A stretch of 64,000 bases of DNA from JABFWF01 sp035539135 (GTDB taxonomy: Bacteria; Pseudomonadota; Gammaproteobacteria; Xanthomonadales; Xanthomonadaceae): contig DATLJD010000009.1 in assembly GCA_035539135.1 (NCBI GenBank), positions 62,001-126,000 on the forward strand, written 5' to 3'. The notes below the pieces were generated by a model. That model saw only the letters and a list, made by a program, of their open reading frames with translations, was not told the DNA's origin and made no database searches. A program made the translations under genes and the position numbers. Every line of letters starts with the position of its first letter. Position 1 is the stretch's first letter. Below, piece after piece: positions 53,974 through 62,116 of the stretch.

Positions 53974-54774
53974 ATGGACGAGCAGCCGCCCCGCTTCACC
54001 GCGCCGCCGAAGAAGGCCTTCGGCCAAAACTTCCTGCACGAGCGCGGGGTGGTCGCGAAGATCGTGCAGGCGATCGATCCCCGGCCTGGCGACCGCATCG
54101 TCGAGATCGGACCCGGCCAGGGCGCGCTGACCTTCCCGCTGCTGGACCGGCACGGCGCACTCACCGCGATCGAGTTCGACCGCGACCTGCTCGTCCCGCT
54201 GGCGGCCGCCGCGCGGGCGCACGGGGAACTCACCCTGGTCGCGGGCGACGTGCTCGGCGTGGACTTCACGGCGCTGGCCGAAGGCGGCCGCATCCGCCTG
54301 GTCGGCAACCTGCCCTACCACCTGTCGTCGCCAATCCTGTTCCATGCGCTGGACCACGCCGCCGCGATCCGCGACATGCACTTCATGCTGCAGAAGGAAG
54401 TCGTCGAGCGCATGGCGGCCAGTCCCGGCAGCAAGGTCTACGGCCGGCTCAGCGTGATGCTGCAGGCCTACTGCACGGTGACGCCGCTGTTCAGCGTGCC
54501 GCCGGGTGCGTTCCGGCCGCCGCCGAAGGTCGACTCGGCGGTGGTCCGGCTGGTGCCGCGCGCGCCGGAGACGATCGGCATCCGCGATCCGCGCCGCTTC
54601 GCCGACGTCGTCCGCGCCGCCTTCGGCCAGCGCCGCAAGACCCTGCGCAACGCTCTGTCCGGCGTCGCCGACGCCGGCCTGATCGCCGCCGCCGGGCTCG
54701 ATCCCGGCGCGCGTGCCGAGCAGGTCGCGGTGGCCGGTTTCGTGCGCCTGGCGAACGGCGCGCAACCGGACTGA
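53974..54774 (+). CDS. rsmA: 16S rRNA dimethyladenosine transferase RsmA (KsgA)
   Basis: 266 residues. Seen: KKAFGQNFLHERGVVAKIV near the N-terminus, the SAM motif VEIGPGQGALT, IEFDRDL, and the catalytic NLPYHLSSPIL. The C-terminal domain has VPPGAFRPPPKVDSAVVRL. It dimethylates A1518 and A1519 of 16S rRNA in late 30S assembly. It follows the CsaA-like gene by eight bases. Confidence 0.97.
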   Translation: MDEQPPRFTAPPKKAFGQNFLHERGVVAKIVQAIDPRPGDRIVEIGPGQGALTFPLLDRHGALTAIEFDRDLLVPLAAAARAHGELTLVAGDVLGVDFTALAEGGRIRLVGNLPYHLSSPILFHALDHAAAIRDMHFMLQKEVVERMAASPGSKVYGRLSVMLQAYCTVTPLFSVPPGAFRPPPKVDSAVVRLVPRAPETIGIRDPRRFADVVRAAFGQRRKTLRNALSGVADAGLIAAAGLDPGARAEQVAVAGFVRLANGAQPD

Positions 54775-54874
54775 ACCGCGGTCGCGCGCGCGACGCCCGT
54801 TCGCGCGCACGGGGGTTGGGTGACGAATGGCCTACAGGCCCCATCCGTTCACGCCGCCCCCTTACACTGACCGC

Positions 54875-55267
54875 ATGACGGAATACGACGACACGAGCCC
54901 GTACCGGCTCGCGATCACGGTCGCCACGCGCTACCTGCCCGCCGACTCGCAACCCGACGGCGATCGCTACGCGTTCGCCTACACCATCCACATCCGCAAC
55001 GACGGCGCGGTGCCGGCGCGCCTGCTCGGCCGCCACTGGATCATCACCGACGGCAGCGGCGAGGTGCGCGAGGTCGAAGGCGAGGGCGTGGTCGGCGAGC
55101 AGCCGTGGCTGCGCCCGGGCGAGGATTTCGTGTACACCTCGGGCGCGGTGTTGCCGACCCCGGTCGGCAGCATGCACGGCCGCTACCGCATGCTGGCCGA
55201 CGACGGCACCCACTTCGACGCGCCGATCCCCGCCTTCACCCTGTGCGTCCCGCACAGCCTGCACTGA
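54875..55267 (+). CDS. apaG: ApaG protein (Co2+/Mg2+ efflux-associated fold)
   Basis: 130 residues from the ATG at 54875; a more upstream ATG would add 16 unrelated residues. Seen: YLPADSQPDGDRYAFAYTI, GRHWIITDGSGEVREVEGEG and GSMHGRYRMLADDGTHFDAPI, the ApaG fibronectin-like domain. The biochemical role is unclear; it is genetically linked to ApaH and to Co2+ resistance. It lies 100 bases behind rsmA and seven bases before apaH. Confidence 0.95.
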   Translation: MTEYDDTSPYRLAITVATRYLPADSQPDGDRYAFAYTIHIRNDGAVPARLLGRHWIITDGSGEVREVEGEGVVGEQPWLRPGEDFVYTSGAVLPTPVGSMHGRYRMLADDGTHFDAPIPAFTLCVPHSLH

Positions 55268-55274
55268 GGCGGCG

Positions 55275-56138
55275 ATGGCGACCTGGGCGATCGGCGACCT
55301 GCAAGGCTGTTACGCACCGACGCAGCGGCTGCTCGAGGCGATCCGCTTCGATCCGGCGCGCGACCGCCTCTGGTTCTGCGGCGACCTGGTCAACCGCGGC
55401 GGGGAGTCGCTGGAAACCCTGCGCCTGGTGCATTCGCTGCGGGCCAACGCGGTCAGCGTGCTCGGCAACCACGACCTGTCGCTGCTGGCGATCGCCGAGC
55501 GCACGGAAGAGGAGCAGCGCAAGGTCAACCCCGACCTGCAGCGCGTGCTGCAGGCCGAGGATCGCGACACTCTGTTGACCTGGCTGCGCGGCCAGCCGCT
55601 GCTGCACGCCGACCGCGGGCTCGGCTGGATGATGGTGCACGCCGGGCTCGCGCCCAAGTGGACGACCACGCTGGCCCAGAAGCACGCGCGCGAAGTCGAA
55701 GAGCGGCTGCGCGGCGATGACTACCGGCACCTGCTCAGGCACATGTACGGCGACAAGCCGGCGTGGTCGCCGCGGCTGACCGGCGTCGAGCGCGCGCGCG
55801 CGATCATCAACGTGTTCACCCGGCTGCGCTACTGCAGCCCGCGCGGTCGCATCGCCTTCGAGGAAAAGGGTCCGCCGGGCACCCAGGCGGCCGGCCTCTA
55901 CCCGTGGTACGCGGTGCCGGGCCATGCCAGGCGCGACCTGCGGATCGTGTGCGGTCACTGGTCCGCGCTCGGCCTGTTCATCGGCCACGGCGTGCACGCG
56001 ATCGATACCGGCGCGGTGTGGGGCGGCAAGCTCACCGCGCTGCAGCTCGACGGCGGCGAGCTGCGCATCGTGCAGGTCCCCGGCCGCGACGTGCCCGCGC
56101 ACCCGCCCAGGCCGCCGCGCCGGCGCCGGCGCCGCTGA
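55275..56138 (+). CDS. apaH: Symmetrical bis(5'-nucleosyl)-tetraphosphatase ApaH
   Basis: 287 residues. Metallophosphatase motifs: AIGDLQGCY, CGDLVNRG and VLGNHDLSL. HAGLAPKW and CGHWSALGLF follow further on. It cleaves Ap4A to two ADP and also removes Np4 RNA caps. The C-terminus ends in an unusual run of arginines and prolines (PPRPPRRRRRR), which may aid RNA binding. It is the last gene of the plus-strand run that begins at lptD, and folA converges on it with 11 bases between the stops. Confidence 0.96.
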   Translation: MATWAIGDLQGCYAPTQRLLEAIRFDPARDRLWFCGDLVNRGGESLETLRLVHSLRANAVSVLGNHDLSLLAIAERTEEEQRKVNPDLQRVLQAEDRDTLLTWLRGQPLLHADRGLGWMMVHAGLAPKWTTTLAQKHAREVEERLRGDDYRHLLRHMYGDKPAWSPRLTGVERARAIINVFTRLRYCSPRGRIAFEEKGPPGTQAAGLYPWYAVPGHARRDLRIVCGHWSALGLFIGHGVHAIDTGAVWGGKLTALQLDGGELRIVQVPGRDVPAHPPRPPRRRRRR

Positions 56139-56149
56139 GCGCTGGAGCG

Positions 56150-56644
56150 CTAGGCCGCCCGCACGTAATCGACGAAGGCGAACGCGAAGGCGTGCTTCGC
56201 ATCCGCGGGATGGGCGTCGCGCGCGACCTCCTGCCAGTCGCCGGGGTCGAAGGCCGGGAAGAACGCATCGGCGCCGTCCACCACGGTGTCCACCCAGGTC
56301 AGGTGCAGGCGGGCGGCCAGCGGCAGCGCCTCGGCGAAGACCTCGCCGCCACCGATCACGCTCAGCTCGTCGGCATCGCGCGCGGCGTCCAGCGCCGCGG
56401 CGAGCGACGGCACCGCCTGCATGCCGTCGAACGGAACCCGCCCGCTGCGGGTGAGCACCAGGTTGCGGCGGCCTGGCAGCGCGCGGCCCAGCGACTCGGC
56501 GGTGCGCCGGCCCATCAGGACCGGTTTGCCGAGGGTGAGCGCCTTGAAGCGCCTGAGGTCGTCCGGCAGGTGCCAGGGCAGCGCGTTGTCCTTGCCGATC
56601 GCGCGCTGGCGGTCGAGCGCGGCGATGAGTGAGAGCGTCGTCAC
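56150..56644 (-). CDS. folA: Dihydrofolate reductase
   Basis: 164 residues. Seen: LIAALDRQRAIGKDNALPWHLPDDLRRFKALT (quoted core AIGKDNALPWHLPDDL; the catalytic acid is in PDD), VLMGRRTAESLGRALPGR, and SVIGGGEVFAEALP (NADPH-binding glycine turn). It regenerates tetrahydrofolate from dihydrofolate made by ThyA. thyA lies ten bases upstream and lgt before it, so lgt-thyA-folA is an operon. Confidence 0.97.
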   Translation of the reverse strand: MTTLSLIAALDRQRAIGKDNALPWHLPDDLRRFKALTLGKPVLMGRRTAESLGRALPGRRNLVLTRSGRVPFDGMQAVPSLAAALDAARDADELSVIGGGEVFAEALPLAARLHLTWVDTVVDGADAFFPAFDPGDWQEVARDAHPADAKHAFAFAFVDYVRAA

Positions 56645-56654
56645 CGCCGCCCCG

Positions 56655-57449
56655 CTACACCGCCACCGGCGCCTTGATCGCGGGCAGCGGGTCGTAGCCC
56701 TCGATCGCGATGTCGTCGTAGGCGAAGGCGAACAGGTCGCGCACGTCCGGATTGAGCCGCAGCCGCGGCAGCGGGCGCGGCGCGCGCGCCAGCTGCTCGC
56801 GCGCCTGGTCGAAGTGGTTGGCGTACAGGTGCGCGTCGCCGAGCGTGTGCACGAAGTCGCCGACGCCGAGACCGGCCACCTGCGCCACCATGTGGGTCAG
56901 CAACGCGTAGCTGGCGATGTTGAACGGCACCCCGAGGAAGATGTCGCCGCTGCGCTGGTACAGCTGGCAGCTGAGCTTGCCGTCCGCCACGTAGAACTGG
57001 AACAGCGTGTGGCAGGGCATCAGCGCCATCTTTGGGAGGTCGGCGACGTTCCACGCGCTGACGATCAGCCGCCGCGAGTCGGGGTTGCGCCGGATCTCGT
57101 CGACCACCCAGCGCAGCTGGTCGATCTCGCGGCCGTCGCTGCCGGTCCAGCGCCGCCACTGCTTGCCGTAGACCGGGCCGAGCTCGCCGTGTTCGTCGGC
57201 CCACTCGTCCCAGATCGTGACCTTGTTCGCGCGCAGGTAGGCGATGTTGGTCTCGCCGCGCAGGAACCACAGCAGTTCGTGCACGATCGAGCGCAGGTGC
57301 AGCTTCTTGGTGGTGACCAGCGGGAAGCCGTCGGCGAGGTCGAAGCGCATCTGCCAGCCGAACACGCTGCGGGTGCCGGTGCCGGTGCGGTCGGCCTTGT
57401 CGGTGCCGTGCTCGAGGACGTGGCCGAGGAGGTCGAGGTACTGCTTCAT
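56655..57449 (-). CDS. thyA: Thymidylate synthase
   Basis: 264 residues, identical in length to E. coli ThyA. Seen: DRTGTGTRSVFGWQMRFDL, RGETNIAYL, the catalytic cysteine 146 in MPCHTLFQFYV, and PLPRLRLNPDVRDLFAF. It methylates dUMP to dTMP with methylene-tetrahydrofolate. It lies ten bases downstream of lgt and ten upstream of folA. Confidence 0.98.
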   Translation of the reverse strand: MKQYLDLLGHVLEHGTDKADRTGTGTRSVFGWQMRFDLADGFPLVTTKKLHLRSIVHELLWFLRGETNIAYLRANKVTIWDEWADEHGELGPVYGKQWRRWTGSDGREIDQLRWVVDEIRRNPDSRRLIVSAWNVADLPKMALMPCHTLFQFYVADGKLSCQLYQRSGDIFLGVPFNIASYALLTHMVAQVAGLGVGDFVHTLGDAHLYANHFDQAREQLARAPRPLPRLRLNPDVRDLFAFAYDDIAIEGYDPLPAIKAPVAV

Positions 57450-57459
57450 CCCGGCGTGC

Positions 57460-58344
57460 TCACTCCGCAGAGGCCGTGGCGGGCCGGGGCAGCAGGGTCG
57501 GCGCGTTGCGCGAGCGCCACAGCCAGAACAGGCCGAGCAGGATCAGCGGCAGGCTCAGCAGCTGGCCCATCGTGAGCCAGCCGAAGGCGAGGTATTCCAG
57601 CTGCGCGTCCGGCACCCGCACGAATTCCACCAGGAAGCGGAACACGCCGTACAGCAGCGCGAACACGCCCGCCACCGCGTAACGCGGGCGCGGCCTGGCC
57701 GAGAACCACCACAGCACGACGAACAGCAGCAGGCCTTCCAGCAGCGCCTGGTACAGTTGCGACGGGTGCCGCGCGAAGGCGTCCAGCGCGCCGGCCTCGA
57801 ACTGCGCGCGCAGCGTCGCCGCGTCCATCGCCGCGTACGGCATCGGCAGCGAGGCCGGGAACACCACGCCCCAGTCGGCGTGGGTCAGCTTGCCCCACAG
57901 CTCGCCGTTGATGTAGTTGCCGATCCGGCCGAAGCCCAGGCCCGGCGGCACCAGCGGCGCGACGAAGTCGATCGTGTCCATCACCGCCAGCCCGCGCCGG
58001 CGCGACCACCACCACACCGCCACGCAGACGCCCAGCAGGCCGCCGTGGAAGCTCATGCCGCCCTGCCAGATCTTGAACACCTGCAGCGGGTCCGCGAGGT
58101 AGGCCGAAAGATCGTAGAACAGGATGTAGCCGATCCGGCCGCCGAGCACCACGCCCAGCATCGCGTAGAACATCAGGTCGCCGTAGCCGTGCTCGTCCAC
58201 GCCCGGCAGGCGGCCGGCGCGCACGCGGCGGCGGCCCAGCCACCAGGCGACGCCGAAGCCGAGCAGGTACATCAGGCCGTACCAGTGGATCTGCAGCGGG
58301 CCGAGCGTGAGCGCGATGGGGTCGATCTGGTCCAGGTGGATCAT
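57460..58344 (-). CDS. lgt: Prolipoprotein diacylglyceryl transferase
   Basis: 294 residues, about seven hydrophobic segments. Seen: HWYGLMYLLGF, GGRIGYILFYD, WQGGMSFHGGLLGV and the signature GRIGNYINGELWG. It transfers diacylglycerol from phosphatidylglycerol to the lipobox cysteine of prolipoproteins at the inner membrane. It is the first gene of the lgt-thyA-folA run. Confidence 0.97.
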   Translation of the reverse strand: MIHLDQIDPIALTLGPLQIHWYGLMYLLGFGVAWWLGRRRVRAGRLPGVDEHGYGDLMFYAMLGVVLGGRIGYILFYDLSAYLADPLQVFKIWQGGMSFHGGLLGVCVAVWWWSRRRGLAVMDTIDFVAPLVPPGLGFGRIGNYINGELWGKLTHADWGVVFPASLPMPYAAMDAATLRAQFEAGALDAFARHPSQLYQALLEGLLLFVVLWWFSARPRPRYAVAGVFALLYGVFRFLVEFVRVPDAQLEYLAFGWLTMGQLLSLPLILLGLFWLWRSRNAPTLLPRPATASAE

Positions 58345-58600
58345 GCGGCGGGGCGGCCTCGCGGTGCGTTGCGGCTATTGTGCATGAGTCGCGCGCGGGC
58401 CTCGGCCTGGCCGGGAACCGCACCGCCCGGTCCGCGCCGGATGCGATCCCGCATCGGGAAAGCATGCGCCCAGGATGCATGGATTGCCTGGGCGAGGGGC
58501 CTCATCAACCGGGCGGGTATCGGGAGCGAATGGAGGAGGTCCCTTGCCCCGCCGCGCCGGAAGACGTTCCGCGCTCACCATGGACGCGCATCGCGGCGGC
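58345..58600. other. Intergenic region upstream of lgt
   Basis: 256 bases between lgt and the end of the TPM gene, without a supportable gene, tRNA or obvious terminator. It probably holds the lgt promoter on the minus strand, but no boxes stand out. Confidence 0.5.
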
Positions 58601-59089
58601 TCACAGGATCCGCGGCCGGTTCGGCAGCTCGTCCTGGTCGCGATCGCCGGGGCGCAGCGGGAAGTGTGCGGCGAGCAGCTCCGAAATCGCGGCCACCGCC
58701 TCGGTCACCGCGGCCTCGGCCTCGCCTGCGCGCAGGCGTTCCTCCATCCGCGCGCAGATCGCGCGCCATTGCGCGTCATCGACCAGGGCGCGCAGGCCGC
58801 GGTCAGCGACGATCTCGATGCGGTGGTCGGCGAGCAGCAGGTACAGCAGCACGCCGTTGTTGGCCGCGGTGTCCCACACCCGCAGGCGGGCGAAGGCGTC
58901 CTCGGCGGCCTGGCGCGGGCCGACCCCGGCCAGCACCGCGCGCCAGTGCAGCGCCGGCTCGACCGCGAAGCAGACCTCGCCGCGATGGCGGGCTTCGCCG
59001 GCGGCGATCGCGTCGGTGATCCGCTGCATCGCCTCGGCCGGGAACAGCCGCTGCGCGGAGGGTGCGAACAGGTGGCGCAACAGGCGCAT
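58601..59089 (-). CDS. TPM domain protein (YgcG-like), cytoplasmic
   Basis: 162 residues. Seen: FPAEAMQRITDAIAAGEARHRGEVCFAVEP, AFARLRVWDTAANNGVLLYLLLADHRIEIVADRGL (quoted cores ARLRVWDTAANNGVLLYLL and IEIVADRGL), and a helical C-terminus. It carries the TPM (PF04536) fold without a signal peptide. It follows a second, secreted TPM protein by nine bases. TPM proteins have been linked to phosphatase-like and photosystem repair roles in plants; the bacterial function is open. Confidence 0.88.
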   Translation of the reverse strand: MRLLRHLFAPSAQRLFPAEAMQRITDAIAAGEARHRGEVCFAVEPALHWRAVLAGVGPRQAAEDAFARLRVWDTAANNGVLLYLLLADHRIEIVADRGLRALVDDAQWRAICARMEERLRAGEAEAAVTEAVAAISELLAAHFPLRPGDRDQDELPNRPRIL

Positions 59090-59098
59090 GCGCGTCTC

Positions 59099-60010
59099 CT
59101 ACCAGCTGCCGGAGGCGCCGCCGCCCCCGCTCATGCCGCCGCCGCCCGACCAGCCGCCGCCGCCGAAGCCGCCTCCTCCGCCCCAGCCACCGCCGCCGAA
59201 GCCGCCGCCACCGATCCACGGCCCGCCGCCCCAGCGCCCGCCGCCGGCGGCGCGCATGCGCCCGGGCGCGGCGAGTCCGGTGAACAGGCCGATCAGGGCG
59301 CCGATGCCGCCGACCAGCAGCAGCGAGGACAGCAGCCAGGCGGCGAAGCCCGCCGCGCCGGCACCGAACAGCGCGCGCAGCGGACGCGGCAGCCGGCCGA
59401 AGATGCCGCGCGCGACCTGCGCGACCATGAGCGCGACGAACAGCGCGAACAGCCATGGCACGCCGCCACCGCCGTCGCGCGCGCGGTTGTCGGCGATCGG
59501 CGCCGGCAACGGCTCGCCGTCGATCAGCTTGACCAGCACCGCGGTGGCATCGGCGATGCCGCCGGCGTAGTCGCCGGCGCGGAACTTCGGCGCCATGTAT
59601 TCCTGGATGATGCGGTTGGCGATCGCGTCCGGGATCGCACCCTCCAGGCCGTAGCCCGGCTGGATGCGCACCCGGCGATCATCCTTGGCGACCACCAGCA
59701 GCACGCCGTCGTCGATGCCCTTGCGTCCGAGCTTCACCTGGTCGAACACGCGCTGCGTGTACTGCGCGATGTCCTCGGGCTGCGTGGTCGGCACGATAAG
59801 CACCTGCAGCTGGCTGCCCTTGCGCTGCTGCAGCGCGAGCGCCTGCTGCGCGAGCTGCTGCTTCTCCGCGGCGGTGAGGGTCCCGGTGGTGTCGACCACC
59901 GGCGCATCGAGTGGCGGAATCGGCGCCAGCTGCTGGGCCAGGCCGGCCGCGCTCGCCAGCAGCAGCCCGAGCAGCGCGAGCGCGCGCAGCGAGCGGGTGA
60001 TCCGCGGCAT
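59099..60010 (-). CDS. Secreted TPM domain protein with Gly-rich tail (YgcG family)
   Basis: 303 residues. Signal peptide at 1-26 (ends GLAQQ). TPM domain at about 35-170 with PVVDTTGTLTAAEKQQLAQQ, GIDDGVLLVVAKDDRRVRI and AIPDAIANRIIQEYM. One or two hydrophobic helices follow at about 195-255. The tail is almost pure glycine with W/F/S (GGGFGGGGWGGGGGF type) and probably extends into the cytoplasm. It is one of three genes, lemA-like/TPM/TPM, spaced 9-13 bases apart. Confidence 0.9.
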   Translation of the reverse strand: MPRITRSLRALALLGLLLASAAGLAQQLAPIPPLDAPVVDTTGTLTAAEKQQLAQQALALQQRKGSQLQVLIVPTTQPEDIAQYTQRVFDQVKLGRKGIDDGVLLVVAKDDRRVRIQPGYGLEGAIPDAIANRIIQEYMAPKFRAGDYAGGIADATAVLVKLIDGEPLPAPIADNRARDGGGGVPWLFALFVALMVAQVARGIFGRLPRPLRALFGAGAAGFAAWLLSSLLLVGGIGALIGLFTGLAAPGRMRAAGGGRWGGGPWIGGGGFGGGGWGGGGGFGGGGWSGGGGMSGGGGASGSW

Positions 60011-60023
60011 CGGCGCGGCGGGC

Positions 60024-60671
60024 TCAGCCGCCCGACGGCGCGGGCTGCGGCTGCGGGGCCGGCTGCTGCGTCTGCGCCGGCGGCGCGCCGAAGTCCACGG
60101 TCGGCGCCTGCTGGATCTGCTGCTCGTTCTCGACCGTGAAGTTCGGCTTGGTCTGGTAGCCGAAGAGCTTCGCGGTCATCACCGCCGGGAACTGGCGGAT
60201 GTAGGTGTTGTAGTCCTGCACCGCCTGGATGTAGCGGCCGCGGGCGACGGTGATCCGGTTCTCGGTGCCTTCCAGCTGCGCCTGCAGGTCCTGGAACGAG
60301 CGGTCGGCCTTCAGGTTCGGGTAGTTCTCGCTGACCACCAGCAGCCGGCTCAGCGCGCTCGACAGCTCGCCCTGCGCCTGCTGGAACGCCGCCAGCGACT
60401 GCGCGTCGTCGGCACGCACGTTGATCTGGCCGACCCTGGCGCGCGCGTTGGTGACCTCGGTGAGCACGCGTTGCTCGTGGCTCGCGTAGCCCTTCACCGT
60501 GTTGACGAGGTTCGGCACCAGGTCGGCCCGCCGCTTGTACTGGTTGATGACCTCGGACCAGGCGGCCTTGACCGTCTCGTCCTTCTGCTGGATCTGGTTG
60601 TAGCCGCAGCCGGACAGCAGCGCGGCGAGCACGACGAGCAGGACGAGGCGCGCGGACGGGACGGCACGCAT
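60024..60671 (-). CDS. LemA family lipoprotein
   Basis: 215 residues from the ATG at 60671. The signal peptide ends in a lipobox LLSGC with cysteine 22, so it is a substrate of Lgt. The LemA domain follows with DETVKAAWSEVINQYKRR, ADLVPNLVNTVKGYASHE and NYPNLKADRSFQDLQ. A Pro/Gln-rich C-terminal tail ends the protein. It is the upstream member of the lemA/TPM/TPM unit. This is the second LemA paralogue in the window; the first (12908-13504) is membrane-anchored and pairs with an M48 protease. Confidence 0.93.
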   Translation of the reverse strand: MRAVPSARLVLLVVLAALLSGCGYNQIQQKDETVKAAWSEVINQYKRRADLVPNLVNTVKGYASHEQRVLTEVTNARARVGQINVRADDAQSLAAFQQAQGELSSALSRLLVVSENYPNLKADRSFQDLQAQLEGTENRITVARGRYIQAVQDYNTYIRQFPAVMTAKLFGYQTKPNFTVENEQQIQQAPTVDFGAPPAQTQQPAPQPQPAPSGG

Positions 60672-60745
60672 GGCGGTGGCTCCGGTGGGCGACGGCGGGA
60701 TTGCAGCATCGCCCGGACCCGCGTGCAACAGGCGTCAACCCGCGG

Positions 60746-61474
60746 TCAGGCGCCCTCGCCGCGCAGCCGCGCGCGGCGCTTGGCCCACAGGTTCAGGCAC
60801 TCCACCGCGGCCGAGAAGCCCATCGGCCCGTACACGTAGGCCTTGGGCACGTGGATCTCGAGGCCTTCCACGACCAGGTAGGCGCCGATCAGCACGATGA
60901 AGGCCAGCGCCAGCATCTTGATGGTCGGGTTGTTGTCGATGAAGCGGCCCAGCGGCTGCGCCGCCAGCAGCATCACCGCCACCGCCAGCAGGATCGCCGC
61001 GACCATCACCGGCACGTACTGGTCGGCCATGCCGACCGCCGCGATCACCGAATCCAGCGAGAACACGATGTCGATCACCGCGATCTGGGCGATAACCGCC
61101 ATGAACGAACTCGCCGGCTTGGTGTGCACGTCCTCGGACTCCGGCTCGCCGGCGACCTGGTCGCGGATCTCCATCACGCCCTTGAACACCAGGAAGATGC
61201 CGCCGAGCAGCAGCACCAGGTCGCGCACCGACAGGCCGCGCCCGAAGACCGTGAACAGGTCGGTCTTCATGTGCGCGAGGTAGGCCAGGGTCAGCAGCAG
61301 GGCGACGCGGGTGATGCAGGCCGCCGCGATGCCGAACTTGCGCGCGCGCTCGCGGGTGGCCGCGGGCAGCTTGCTCACCGCGATCGAGATGAACACCAGG
61401 TTGTCGATGCCGAGCACGATCTCAATCGAGCTCAGGGTGACCAGCAGGATCCAGGTCTGCGGGTCGGCCAGCAT
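60746..61474 (-). CDS. TerC family integral membrane protein
   Basis: 242 residues from the ATG at 61474; a TTG 12 bases earlier has better spacing from a GGAG and cannot be excluded. About seven hydrophobic segments. Signatures: SSIEIVLGIDNLVFISI near the N-terminus and AVIDIVFSLDSVIAAVG in the second half, with conserved aspartates in the membrane. Some TerC proteins (Alx, YkoY) export Mn2+ and support metalation of secreted enzymes. No riboswitch lies upstream of this copy. Confidence 0.92.
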   Translation of the reverse strand: MLADPQTWILLVTLSSIEIVLGIDNLVFISIAVSKLPAATRERARKFGIAAACITRVALLLTLAYLAHMKTDLFTVFGRGLSVRDLVLLLGGIFLVFKGVMEIRDQVAGEPESEDVHTKPASSFMAVIAQIAVIDIVFSLDSVIAAVGMADQYVPVMVAAILLAVAVMLLAAQPLGRFIDNNPTIKMLALAFIVLIGAYLVVEGLEIHVPKAYVYGPMGFSAAVECLNLWAKRRARLRGEGA

Positions 61475-61511
61475 GGAAAGACTCAAGACCGGGAACTCCG
61501 AAAAGCGGGCG

Positions 61512-61892
61512 TCAGAAGTAGCGCGGGCCGAGGATCAGGCCCCAGGTCAGCACCACGTTGGCCATCAGCACGAACACCGCGGCCGAGCCCATGTCCTTGG
61601 CGCGGCCGGCGAGCTCGTGGTGCTCGCCGCCGTAGCGCTCGATCACCGCCTCGATCGCCGAGTTGAGCAGTTCCGCGCCGAGCACGAGCAGGCAGCTGCC
61701 GACCAGCAGCACCTTCTCGATCGCGCCCTGGCCGAGGTAGAGCGCGGTCGGGCCGAGGATCGCGAACAGGTAGACCTCGAGCCGGAACGAGGATTCGTGC
61801 AGCCAGGCCGCGCGCAGGCCCTGCAGCGACCACTTGGTCGCCAGCCAGATCCGCCCGGGCCGGCGCGGCAGGTGTCCGATCTCGTCCGCCAT
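61512..61892 (-). CDS. dgkA: Diacylglycerol kinase DgkA
   Basis: 126 residues from the ATG at 61892. Seen: KWSLQGLRAAWLHESSFRLE, GAELLNSAIEAVIERYGGEHHELAGRAKDMGSAAV (quoted core ELLNSAIEAVIER and AKDMGSAAV), with three membrane helices. It phosphorylates diacylglycerol left over from membrane-derived oligosaccharide or phosphoethanolamine transfer. It is upstream of terC by 37 bases on the same strand and divergent from the POT transporter. Confidence 0.96.
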   Translation of the reverse strand: MADEIGHLPRRPGRIWLATKWSLQGLRAAWLHESSFRLEVYLFAILGPTALYLGQGAIEKVLLVGSCLLVLGAELLNSAIEAVIERYGGEHHELAGRAKDMGSAAVFVLMANVVLTWGLILGPRYF

Positions 61893-62116
61893 CAGGGCAC
61901 CCGCGGGCTGGCGGGACGCCGGCCGGCCGGGGCCAGCGCCGGGAACGGCGGGAAAACGATGGACATGGCGCGGCGATGGCGGAGGGCAGGCGCGGGTGCG
62001 CGATCCCCCGATTCTGCCACAAGCCGGCAAGCCGCCGCCGGACCCGCGTCATGACATCGGGCGCCGGCTGCGGCACCATCGGCCGGTTCGGATCGCGAAC
62101 CCAACCGGCCCACCGC

